Source of the DNA: Bryum argenteum
Taxonomy: Eukaryota; Streptophyta; Bryopsida; Bryales; Bryaceae
Reading direction: 5' to 3'
Assembly (NCBI GenBank): GCA_037043015.1
Contig: CM073325.1
Span: 18,393,001 to 18,457,000, forward strand
Length of the DNA: 64,000 nt
Shown here: piece after piece, positions 24,123-35,006 of the stretch
Numbering within the stretch: position 1 is the first letter of the stretch
Layout: each line of letters opens with the position of its first letter
Translations under genes and position numbers: made by a program
The notes under the pieces: model-generated
Seen by the model: the letters and a program-made list of their open reading frames with translations, nothing else
Told to the model about the DNA's origin: nothing
The model's database searches: none

Positions 24123-24325
24123 TTTGATGGGCCATGTTTGGGCAGTCCAAAAAATGGGGTTGCCGATGAGTATACCCAGCGCACGGTATTCTTTAGTAAA
24201 AGGCAAAAGAAGAGCTCGCTATGTGCTGAGCATCCGGCTAACACGTACAAGACAACCGAAACTGCTCTAAGACTTATTCACAACCCGAATGAATGAAAGC
24301 TGCAATGCCCATGGGGCAATTGTAA
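24123..24325 (+). repeat. Low-copy repeat, copy 3
   Basis: Third copy of the block at 866-1065 and 1878-2080. It lies just right of Copia-1, so the element interrupted an array of at least three copies. The plus-strand frame 23871-24296 (141 codons) covers it and is open, but I do not recognise a protein. Confidence 0.65.
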
Positions 24326-25991
24326 AATCTCTTGACTCAATGACTTGTAATGAAGATGTGTGTGACTTGCGAATTAGTGATTGTAGTTGTTAGGAAATTG
24401 TGCTTAGATTAATGGCTTGTAGATAGGTAAATCTGGACGAGCAAATCCATAAATCCTCAAACGCTCATGCTTTCAGTTTTTGGAAAATGTGCACTTTGAG
24501 GCCTCATACAGGGTTTTTTGGGACAGTTTTTCATCAAAATGACAAGGGGAAGGTATACCTTAGTACCAAGTGTAGTACCATATGTTGTTGTCAAAATTTT
24601 AGATTCAAATGTATGATACAATAAAAAAATACTATTACAAGTTGGATTGCTTAGAAGTTGAAAACAATTATGTGTTTTGAAATGGTGGGATCCGTTGGAG
24701 ATATCCTCTCACATCAACACGGCTCTTGCTATGCCAAGTTTCTTATGACTTCTATGTGCATGTTGAGCTCCACCAATTTAAGTTATGAGGCATAGAAGTT
24801 TCAAATATGGACTAATCACATTCAGAGAAGGATTTTTGCCCTTCTTTGGCCCCATGTATCAATTGGTTCCCTTTCTAAAGCATCCTTGAGAGCATCTTTA
24901 TTATTACAATACCTTTAGTAGTGGCTTGTAAGGTTTTTACATCCACCCTTTGCCCAAGTAGGATAAAAGTTTGACAAAGATGTTTTCACTCACTAGCAAG
25001 TTTGTCATGCCACTCTACAAAAGTAAATTACACCTATTGTTTATCTACTTATCCAAACGCACTCGAGAAGTAATACGATGGGAGTTCTTCCATGACTTGG
25101 TGAACATGAAAGTATACCATATTAAAAAATGAAATTTGGGGGATTCCTCAAGAATATAAAAGCACTCAAATCACCTGAGTTGATTCTAAATGAGCATGAT
25201 TATGGCTTCACAAATCTTTTCTACTTTAGATTTCTTGAAAGAGTCCAGATTTAGTTGAATGTGACATATATAACTTAAAATTGTTCCAAAGGTACATGTA
25301 CTTCATAAATAGTAAAATCTACTTTTGTAAAAATTATCTTGTATTTTTCAATATCTTTTGACACTTTTAACAAAGCATGACATCCTCTACATATGCAAGA
25401 GTGAATCCACAACTTTTCTCAAAGCCCACATGTGAATGGCCTATTGTATCTTGTAAATCTGGAATGTGCCTCTAAAATTTGAATGCACATGTCTCTAAAA
25501 TTTTGCATGACGGTATCGAAATTGATTACCTACATGGAAAAAAATATGACCAAATTTTTTGAGCTTATAAAGTTATAATCTTTATATGACCACCAATTTC
25601 TTTTGGCTTATAATTTTCAAATCTCTCCTTCCACTGTGAAGACAATGTTTCCGAAACAATGCCCTAAAATACTCTTGCACGAACTTTAGGTCTTATGATC
25701 TTGCAAATGAAAAACATGCACCGGTCATTTTTTGAAATAGTAGCTAAAATTAGGCTTAAGTATAAGACTTTAAAGTCTCAAAAACACAAAGATCTTTACT
25801 TAAGGGTTAAGGGTTGAAGAGCTTGAATTGTAATAAGTTATTCAATGGCCATTCTTAGTAAATGCAACTAGGAATTCAGTTAGAAGAGGAGCCACAAACT
25901 CCCAAATCAAGCTTGGCCAAGGATTAAGTACAATCCTAGATTCCTAGGATTTAGTGCAATTGTATTTATAGTAATATATGTACCATATATT
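24326..25991. repeat. AT-rich intergenic DNA with dispersed repeat
   Basis: No gene seen. Several stretches recur elsewhere in the window in diverged form. The block near 24805-24880 (CTAATCACATTCAGAGAA, TTTGGCCCCATG) matches 63480-63555. 25278-25360 (CATGTACTTCATAAAT, ATCTTGTATTTTTCAATATC) matches 43757-43850. 25675-25790 (GCACGAACTTTAGG, CTTGCAAATGAAAAACAT) matches 61750-61940. These look like relics of one dispersed family of unknown class. Confidence 0.5.
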
Positions 25992-26299
25992 CACTACTAG
26001 AAAGGAGGGGGATTTGCAACACCACAAACAATGTAGCAACGTTTTGGAACTTGCTTGAGCAACGTTTTGGAACTTGCTTGAGCAACGTTTTGGAACTTGC
26101 TTGAGCAACGTTTTCAACTAGATTATAGATGATGTTGCTTGGTGATCCGATAATGTTGCTTGGTGATCCGATAACGTTGCTTGGTGATCCGATAACGTTG
26201 CTTAATTCCTTGAGAAGTTCACGGAAGTTGCAAAATGTTGCTAAACATGAGCAACGTTTGAGAAGAAAACGTTGCAAACCCCCTCAAATTGTAGTAGTG
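25992..26299. mobile_element. CACTA-type MITE
   Basis: 308 bp. Termini are CACTACTAG (left) and GTAGTAGTG (right), followed inward by inverted purine-rich GAGGGGG and TTTGCAAC. The 3-bp target duplication ATT lies at 25989-25991 and 26300-26302. The inside holds two short arrays: three 23-bp units with AGCAACGTTTTGGAACTTGC (26035-26103) and three 21-bp units with GTTGCTTGGTGATCCGATAA (26134-26196). The arrays carry the core GCAACGTT in opposite orientations, like the subterminal binding-site arrays of CACTA elements. Confidence 0.85.
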
Positions 26300-27329
26300 A
26301 TTTTTCATCATTCGATTCCATGGAATAATGTATGAGTGAGAAATTAGAACTTGCGTTTGACTAAAACAGGTTGTCTACTATGAAGCGGCACAATATCATA
26401 TGTCCACTACGAGCAAAATTGTATCATATGTCAAAGATAAAATATTTTTTTTAGTAAAAAGGCAGGGCGATAAAATATAAGCTGGAAGGAGGAGGTGAAG
26501 AGGGAAATAATTCTACCACCAAAGCTCAAGAAACACAAAATACAAAAATTACAAAAATAACAAAAATACGAAATACAAAGCATTCTCGACCACCTTCCTT
26601 ACCAGCTTCAAAAATTCCCAAGTCTGTACCGATGCACAAAATATCTTGTACTGTTCCATGACAATGTCGACGTGATTCTAAATTTTCAAGGAATACGTTA
26701 GCCAGGGGTGACTATCATTCATTAGAATCTGTCAATTATGGGTTCGATACATTGTTTAAGGATAATTTCATCAATCATTATGCTTTTGCATGAACTAATT
26801 GGTTAAGCCAACTCAGATGCACAGTTAGTGTATGCTCAAAAGTCTACCGTATTATTAGCTTTTTATTTTTTTTATTTTTATATTATTTCGCACATGGACG
26901 GGAGCTCATGGCAGTTTGCATAAGATGGGTGAGGTGCATGCAACCTCGGATACTTTTCATTCTTTACAATGATTCTCATTGTACGCAAAGTCAGCAATCA
27001 ATAAAGAAAGCTCTGGATGGCTTAGTCCAGAGGAATATCGAATTATCGGTACGTTTGAGGGACTGTGGAAGATACATAGTGGTGTAGAATGCATTGTGAG
27101 GAAACAGTACTATCGTTCGTTGATCGACATAGGGACGACCGGGCGTATGCAGATTTAAGGCGGGGTGCGGGTGCAATCAGCACAGCCTTCCTAACCACCA
27201 ACATCGGTGGACCAAGCGATGTCCCGAGACGAGCGAGACGAGCCAGACAAGAGAGACAAGAGTTTGATCTAGACTTCTGCAACTCGTTGGACTGCGACAA
27301 ACGGGCTGAGAAGGGGACGAAGCCACCAA
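26300..27329. other. Intergenic, no gene recognised
   Basis: AT-rich to about 27000, then more GC-rich. A plus frame at 27089-27472 (127 codons) and an overlapping minus frame exist. Neither shows a known domain, and the plus frame runs into the duplicated block at 27330. Confidence 0.4.
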
Positions 27330-28170
27330 TCGACGCTTCCGGCGATCTGAACATTACTCTACACTTTCCGACCGGTACCACTGTCTGCTCTCTGGGACCC
27401 TTCGATCGATCGATCACTCTTCAGGTAGCTGGCCTCCAGTCTGCTGTTTCACCTTGGACATCGTTTGGCTGAATTCCTAACTTGTTGTATTCATGAGTTT
27501 GATCTATTACACACGTTGTTACACTATGCTTTAATGAATGGTGATGGCGATGGTTAATGTTTCATCGATTTGGATGGGGTACAGCGCGTCGCGTGACTGC
27601 AAAGCAAGCTTATTATTCTGTCTTAACTCATTCACTCACTTTAAAGTGTACATGCATGCAGTTTCCACCCACTCAAGGCTGAAACTCAAACGTCTCAAGT
27701 GACTGTCGGAGCAGTTCGACGTGAAAGCTGGCGAGGCACTGGGTGCTTGTACTAGCGAAACAATCGGGGCTTCGAGCAATCTGTACCCGTCTTCACTCAC
27801 AAATGGTGCCACGATCCGCTTTCTTGAACCCCTTGGATCGATCATTCTTCAGATCGCTTGTTCTTAATTACAAGTCGTTTCACCTTGGACATTATGTAGC
27901 TCGAATACTAGCTTGTTGCATTCGTCAGTCTTCGGTTGTAGTGTGATGGAACTTCTGTGTACGTGTTCACTTGCAGTTGTTGCTCAATGTTTCAATGTAT
28001 GGTATCGCCGTTGTCTGTTAATTAGTCAATCTAGACGAGGCACAACACGTTAAGTAATTGCAAATCTGGCACATCCTTCTGTCTAAACTCAAGCCACTGA
28101 CTTCGAAGTGTATCCACATGCAGTTTGCGGCCAACAAAGACTAGAAACGTTTCGAGGGAACCTAGATTCG
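27330..28170 (+). repeat. Diverged tandem duplication upstream of the TNL gene
   Basis: Two units of about 430 bp (27330-27720 and 27760-28170). They share in order CGATCTGAAC/CAATCTGTAC, a GATCGATC...CACTCTTCAG block, GTTTCACCTTGGACAT, CTTGTTG.ATTC, TTCTGTCT.AACTCA, AAGTGTA..CATGCAGTTT and AAACGT. Units are clearly diverged, so the duplication is old. It ends about 85 bp before the predicted start codon of the TNL gene and may include its promoter or 5' leader. Confidence 0.65.
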
Positions 28171-28253
28171 ACCGACCGTGGCTGTATAAGCTCGGCGATT
28201 CGAACCCTAAACATCATATTGTCGGACTGAAGTTGCTGAGTGAGCCGTGAGCG

Positions 28254-31200
28254 ATGGAGGCAGGATCCGGCGATCCAGGGTATGTCCTGTTTCTCTGATT
28301 TCAACACAATCTCTTTTATTTCACAGTGAAGATGAAGCAGTTCATTTCCACGCTTAGTTAGTTCAGTTCCAACAGTACGTTGAGCAGTGTCCCATGCAGA
28401 TGTAACCGGCGGCCTCTCATCTACTGCGATGTGGTCATGTGGTCATGTTCGATGTCCTGCATGTCTTCTTTGGGACCTCACTTTCGTTCAAAACAAACAG
28501 CCATATTGTTGCACATATTTCGCAGATTGCTGTTTTGTAACATGTCTGAGGTATTTGTCTTGATGCACTGCAGGGCCTCTCCTCCGCCAGTGCTACTACC
28601 CAAGCACACAATATTTCTAAGCCACTCTGGGAAAGAGAAGGCATTTGTGCAAGAGCTCAATCACGCTCTGCTACGAGTGCACCACTCTCCATTTTTTGAC
28701 CAGAACAGGGATAGCTTACCGGTGGGTGAGAGATTTCCACAACTGATTTTTGAAGCAGCCAAGCAATGCCGGGTTGCTGTAATCATTCTGTCTATTGGGT
28801 ACTTGACATCCAAGTGGCCTATGCTGGAGCTTGTTGCATTTCACAAGTCCATGAAAGCAGGCAACCCGATAAAGTTACTTCCCATCTTCTATAATCTTAC
28901 ACCCAGTGACCTCAATAGACCTTCGTGGAGAGAAGACTGGATTAAGTTGTTTAGTGGAGACGAGGAGCTGGAGTGCACAAATGCTATCCAGGCGCTGAAA
29001 GGGATCAACGGCTTGATCTTTGAAAAGTATGGAAATAACACCGTCAAGTTCCGGGAGGATGTGGTGCTGGAGATCTGCAAGCTCTTGCCTCGACCACTGC
29101 CCTTCGACACATCCGATATTCAGGGATGCGATCGCCTGTGTAAGGTGTGCTTACTGCCTTGTTTCTCTTCGGAACTCGACTTTGATTGAATGAGTTTGTT
29201 TCGTGTGCAGTCGTTATTGCTGTACGCATGTAATTTAACTAGCTATGACTGCAGAAATTTCAGCTTAATTCTTGGTATGCTTTAATACATGCAGCAAATT
29301 TCCGAATCGTTTAAGGAAGATAAAGAAATCCATTATCTGGGGATATACGGTGACCGTGGTTCCGGGAAATCAAAACTTTGTCAAGCTATGTGCAACTACT
29401 ATAATGAGGAGTATGGGGGAAAATTTTGCATCGTGGAGCTCGAAGTCGAAAAAGGTACCGACAGCCGAGCTGCTACGAAGAAGCGGGAGGAAAGGCTGAG
29501 ATCTGCAATCAAGCAGTTGGTGGGTTTGAACAAGAACATGTCAGATATCAACTCAGAAGCGCAGGTAATACACACTTGTGCACCTGGCATCACCCGTTGT
29601 GTTTTATATATCTAGTGGCAATATTTTCAAACTGAACAATAGAATTGAAGCCGCTCATCAATGTTGGACATGGGATCACAACCTTGTATGCTCAAACATT
29701 GTGCCGCAGGGACGGAAGTACTTGAAGGACCGGGTGCCGAATCAACGAGTATTTTTGGTTGTGGAGAATGTTTCGCAAAACAATATTGAGGAGGCTGAGT
29801 TTTATGTGAATGCTGGATATGCTCGTGGAAGCAGGGTGCTCGTAACTTCTAGAACTAAAAGGGTTCTGGAATCTGTATTTCGAGGTCAACAATACAATGA
29901 CTTCTGTCGTCCGGTTCCAGTCTTGATTGCCGAAGAAGCTGCTCTATTGGTCTTGACAAAGGCTGCTCCCAACAAAGAACTCACAGAATTGGACGAAAAT
30001 GAGTACAAAGTTGTCGACGACTGTTGTAGAAGATGCTTCATTGACAAACAATACCATCCGTCTTCACTGATTGCGTTAGCAAACTACCTTCGAACTATCG
30101 GTGATGACATCATAGCCTGGAAACCTCAGCTGGAATCAGAGTCATTTCGCGAGTCCAGTGAATCGGATAGCATGTACCGCTATGTTTTATTGGATTACGA
30201 TAATCTCAGCAATCCCACTAAACTCATTTTCCTGGATTTGGCTCTATTTTCCGAAGGCATGTGTCATACGCACTTGGATTTCCACCCCGACTTGGAGTGG
30301 GACGAACACAGCAATTTCACAAATGTGATCACCTACATCTCATATTTGCACAACTTGAGCCCCAAGCAAGCGCAATCCAAGGTAGGCCCTTCAAATCTTA
30401 GTTCGTCCACGATGTGTTTGTCTTTATGTCATCCATCTTAGTTTAACATAATATTCACATGAGGTGCAGGTGAAGGAGCTACAAGGAATGTCTTTTTTGA
30501 AAGAATCAACTACAGAAATCGCAGTCCCTGGTTTCTACGAAGAGTTTGCAGGGTGGTTAATAGAAAAGGGGGATGACGATCGAGACGAAAAGAAGTGGTG
30601 TGTCGTGTGCGAGCCGGAGGAAGAAGCGACCGGGGATGGATGGGATAGATCTGTCAAGTGGCCTGAGGTTTCAGCAAAGGCTGTGACCAGAGTATCACTA
30701 CTTTACGTATCTGTGGTTGACAGGGATCTGCAAAAGCTTCAGCAATTCACGAAGTTGGTCTACCTGGAGCTTATACAAGTGGCTAACATGTCGACACTGA
30801 ATCTCCAAGGCTTAAACTCTCTACGTGTGATGAAAGTGGAAGAGTGAGAGGAGTTAAAGGATATTATCTGCACATGCAACTCGTCGTCTAATGCTGATTC
30901 GTTTTGTCCTTCTGGATGTCTGCACAATCTACGTGTTGTGCAATTGGCATATCTGCCGAGTTTGACGACCGCTTCCTTTCCATCCCATTGTTTCAATTTG
31001 GAGACTTTATGGTTCTTCGAGTGCTCCAACCTGTCCTCTTTGCCGAACTTGCAGTTCTGCAAAAAGCTTAAGAGACTTCGGCTTCCCTGCGGCGATTTCA
31101 AAGGCTTCCAGGGTCTAAGCAGCAACGTGGCATTGACGGAATTAGCTTTCCATTGGGACCGTGAGACAGTTCGCAATTTCAGTGAGGACATGTCGAGACA

Positions 31201-34005
31201 ATTATTGCAAGACGTGATGAACCTCACGAACCTCACAGTGCTTGATATCGTCGATGAGCGTAATGTTTATGAGTGGGTTCCGCCAGGAATCGTAATGAAT
31301 GTTGGCAGACTCGTGCAACTGACTTTCTTGGATTTGAGTTGTGCTACAACAATCACTGAGATTGAAGGGCTTCAGGAATTGCGGCACTTGACTGCACTTG
31401 GCTTATACGGTTGTTGCGAGCTTCTGAAGTTGCCCGATCTTGCCATTTTCGTGAAACTCAAAAGGCTCTGCATCGGTCACTGCCACAAGCTCGCCGAGAC
31501 ACTTCTGGAGGATGATCTTGTACGTTATGGAGAATTTCATACTGTGGGTGATTACTGCAGCTTTGGTGAACATGAGGTACGCCTCTCATATCTCGATCGT
31601 TTGTTTTGTAATTTTGTGAAACAGAAAGTGAGATTTTCGGAAATAATGATTGACCTTAAACTTTCCCACATGAATACATAGTCAAATATTGGCCGTTACC
31701 TTCATTTATTTATTCATTTATTCATTCATTTTGGCTATGTTTAATACAGTGCCTATGCCCAAGTAATGAAAGTGGCATTTGTAAAGCATGTCTCCCCAAG
31801 GAATGGGATGAGATCAATGGAGACCAAGATTGGGACAAGCCAAGTGATGAAGTTTTAAGGAGAGGCAACCTCCTGCAAGCACCACAACCTATGCAAGAAA
31901 CATACCCTCAACAAATTTTACAGCTTGAGGAAGCAACGTCTATTGAAGGGCTATCTGATGTGCGACCTCAGAAAGATGAAGATGAGAACATTGTTCTGCA
32001 GAAGAAGGAAGCGGAAAGGGGTCTGGTAACCATCTCTTCGAATGTACAGTTGCAACGTTTTGCAGAGAAGAGCAATGTTCAGCATCAAAACTTTGCAGAG
32101 AAGAGTGGACCTTCTACTTCTCATCCAGCCAACATTGCAAACAATGATGGTAAAAGAAGGCAAGCCATACCTGCGCTTGATGCAGCTGGTGATGATCTCA
32201 ACATTCTCCTCTTGGGAATAACAGGGGTTGGCAAATCGACATTCATCAATGCTCTCTGTAACTATCTCATGTATCCCACACTTCGAGAAGCCTGCGATGG
32301 AGAGATGCAGAGTCTTATTCACTCGAAGTTTACGATGTCAGATGAGGAGGGCAATGATGTGACTGTCTTTGCTGGACCACCCAGTGAAGATGAACGTGTT
32401 GATACAAGTGTAGGTAGTTCTGCCACTCAAAAATGCAAGGCATACACATTTAGCATTGGGGAGAAGAGGGTAATTCGGCTTATCGACACTCCCGGCATTG
32501 GAGATACGAGAGGCTTTGGACAAGATATGAAGAATATGAAGGATATCATAGCATTTATTTCAAAGTACGATGTATTGCATGCCATTTGCATATTGCTCAA
32601 ACCAAATGAAGAAAGGCTCACGATATCCCTCAAGTATTGCATCATCGAGTTACTTGCTCACCTTCACAAGGATGCCTCGAGCAATATACTCTTTTGCTTT
32701 ACCAATTCAAGGGCAACTTTTTACAAACCAGGCGGTACGAAGAAAATCCTAGAAAAATTGTTATCAGAATCACCCAAGACCGCAAGTATCAAGTTGGATC
32801 GAAATACAATGTTTCTCTTTGACAATGAAGGATTTAGGTTCTTGGCAGCTTTGAACAATAAGGTTCAGTTCGACGACAATGTATTCATGGCTTATGAGCG
32901 TAGTTGGGAGCAATCAGCAGATGAAGCAGGCAGGCTAATCCAACACATTGCGTCTCTTCCACCGCATGACATTGAGAGCACATTATCTTTGAACAAAGTG
33001 CGAGGCATGCTTATGACCATCGAACAGCCCCTGGCTGCAATATCCGGTGCTATACAGAATACTTTGAACGAGAATGAGAAGAACCTGAAACAATACCTTG
33101 AACGTCAAGATACTCACATAGTCCGGCCTGAAGATTTGACCACCAGAGTAGAGAGACAGATCGCAGTGGCTCTCGAACATCCTCGGACAGTATGCAATTC
33201 GTCTGGTTGCAAAGGGACAACGATCTGTCATGACAATTGTAAGCCTACCGAGACATTTACAGGTGTTCTTGGATGTGTCATTGGTTACATCACCGGACAG
33301 GAATATTTTGATTGCCAAATGCTGGGAAGCAATTGCGAGAAATGTGGATGCGAGCGGGTGTATCATACGCGCATGTATCATGAGTTGCAGACTGTGGTTC
33401 AAGAAACGGTGGACGAAGCTAAACGCGCAGTGCTTGCGGAAAGCCTAACTGTACATGAGCAATACATGAACATGAGAAAATTGTACGAAGAAAGGGAGAA
33501 GGCTTACAAGCAGGAGATGGAAGTTGTTGTAAATGCCGCCGCACTATTTAATGGGTTCCTGCTGCAGAACTCCATTTTTTCATTTAACACTGCTACTCGG
33601 GAGTACCTCGAAGATCAAATCAAGATGAAGGAGGCTTCTGAAGACAACAGCACTCAAGAAGGACAAGCACGTATTGCAGAGCTCAAGAAACTTCTTGCAG
33701 ATTTTACGAGAATCGTTGAGAACTCCAGGAACAGAAGTGGCCCAAGTGGTGGAAGGGAAGTTACCATCGAGGATGTGAAAAGGGAGCTCCAGAGGTTGTT
33801 TGCCTTGCCTCGAAATGGCGAAACTTTGAGGACCTTGATTGGTGATCAAGAGAGAGAATATAAAAGCATCGTGACACGAGTTGATGAGATGCCAGTCAAA
33901 GTGCCGTATACACTGGCCATTCGAGCACCAGATAGTCGGTCGGAAGGAGGGACAAAGAAGGAGAGTTTTCTCCAGAAGGTAGTAAATGTGACCTTCAAGC
34001 ACTGA
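28254..34005 (+). CDS. TIR-NB-LRR receptor fused to a P-loop GTPase
   Basis: Intracellular immune-receptor architecture extended by a GTPase. Proposed exons: 28254-28279, 28574-29144, 29295-29564, 29710-30381, 30470-31576, 31750-34005. All junctions are GT-AG and stay in frame, giving 1,633 codons. TIR at about residues 19-170 (IFLSHSGKEK, then SKWPMLELV with the putative catalytic Glu). NB-ARC P-loop GDRGSGKSK at 218-226, kinase-2 FLVVENV near 304-310, RNBS-B GSRVLVTSRT. LRRs run to about 880. The last exon holds a G domain (G1 GITGVGKST at 1038-1046, G3 DTPG at 1128-1131), then a Cys/His cluster (CNSSGCKGTTICHDNC, CEKCGC) and coiled-coil-like helices. Odd point: an in-frame TGA at 30845-30847 (codon 639). 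If it is real and not spliced out, the product ends after NB-ARC. Plant TNLs detect effectors; the GTPase role is unknown. Confidence 0.75.
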
Positions 34006-35006
34006 GAAGTCTGAGTACCGAGGAAATATATCTTGGTATTCACATGGTTGTTTTGTGATAGAAGACTAGTACCGAGTTCACTAATGAGGTCATCTGTTGT
34101 GGTATGTCAAGTATCTAATTAGTGAATTCAACTTGTACTTAGATAATAGAATAATTGTATCACAGGACTAAACCTACTTGTTGGATATATAGTCTTTCTG
34201 TTAGTGTCATGACAAGTCACATTCTTAACTTTATGTGTGCATGTCATAGTTTTACAAGTATCAAGTATAGAGTTCTTGAGATTATCAAGTATACAATGTT
34301 TATGATGTGAAGAATGTCCACTCATTCGGTTGTTCTTCTCAATATCGATATAATTTTAAAGTATGTACATCGCCTGTGTCACTGCTTCCTCACTCGCCTT
34401 TCTTCTTGGTTAAATCTGTCTTTGTCATGAAACTCTTACGATTTTGATACTAGTAGGTGAAAAACTATATGTAAGAAACTAAATCTATCCCAAGATAACG
34501 CTCCTGTTGGGCAAGCTTGTGTAGGAGATGCATCATATTCAATCATTGTTCAACTGTTGTAAGAATGCATTGACTCATGTAAGAGTCAAATGATACTGAA
34601 AGCGAAGCTCATCTTGGTGATGCGTACACATTCTATTTTTGTGCAATTTCAGTGAACGAGATGAGTGCTCCAAAAATGTTCCTAGCACGTGTGAAATTTC
34701 ACTCTTCACGAAAAGAGACTTCAGAAAAGAGCCAATCTTCACACCCTGAACAAATAATGCAATGTGCCCACTCTCTCCAAATCTCTTGAACTAACAATCC
34801 TAAACTGAGAATCCTGGTAACTACTTCGTAAAGAACACACCTAAGACTCATATTGTGGACAAGTTTCAGCATGATTGGTCTAGTCGTCTAAATTGAAAGA
34901 AGGCATTCCTGCAGAAATGGCATGTTTCTCAACGGTACAGATACAGCAGTACAAGAGAATGCAAGCAATGGCCTGCATAAGTAAATGGGAAGAGTTCGCC
35001 TTGTAC
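34006..35006. other. Intergenic between TNL and kinase pseudogene
   Basis: AT-rich with no gene seen. The first part is presumably the TNL 3' untranslated region. Its polyadenylation site could not be located with confidence. Confidence 0.5.

Noticed and set aside
26035..26196. CRISPR-like array
   Set aside because: Units are directly adjacent without unique spacers and lie inside a CACTA MITE in a plant genome.
27089..27472. 127-codon plus-strand ORF upstream of the TNL
   Set aside because: No recognisable domain, and its 3' part lies in a duplicated noncoding-looking block. Not enough to call a gene.
29578..29709. Coding extension at the start of TNL exon 4
   Set aside because: The frame is open, but no AG acceptor before 29709 joins in phase to the exon ending at 29564. 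The AG at 29708-29709 does, and it gives the usual NB-ARC spacing.
30844..30960. Definite intron removing the TGA
   Set aside because: GT, AG and length permit it, but the interval itself encodes LRR-like sequence (LHNLRVVQL), so I treat it as exon and leave splicing as a question.
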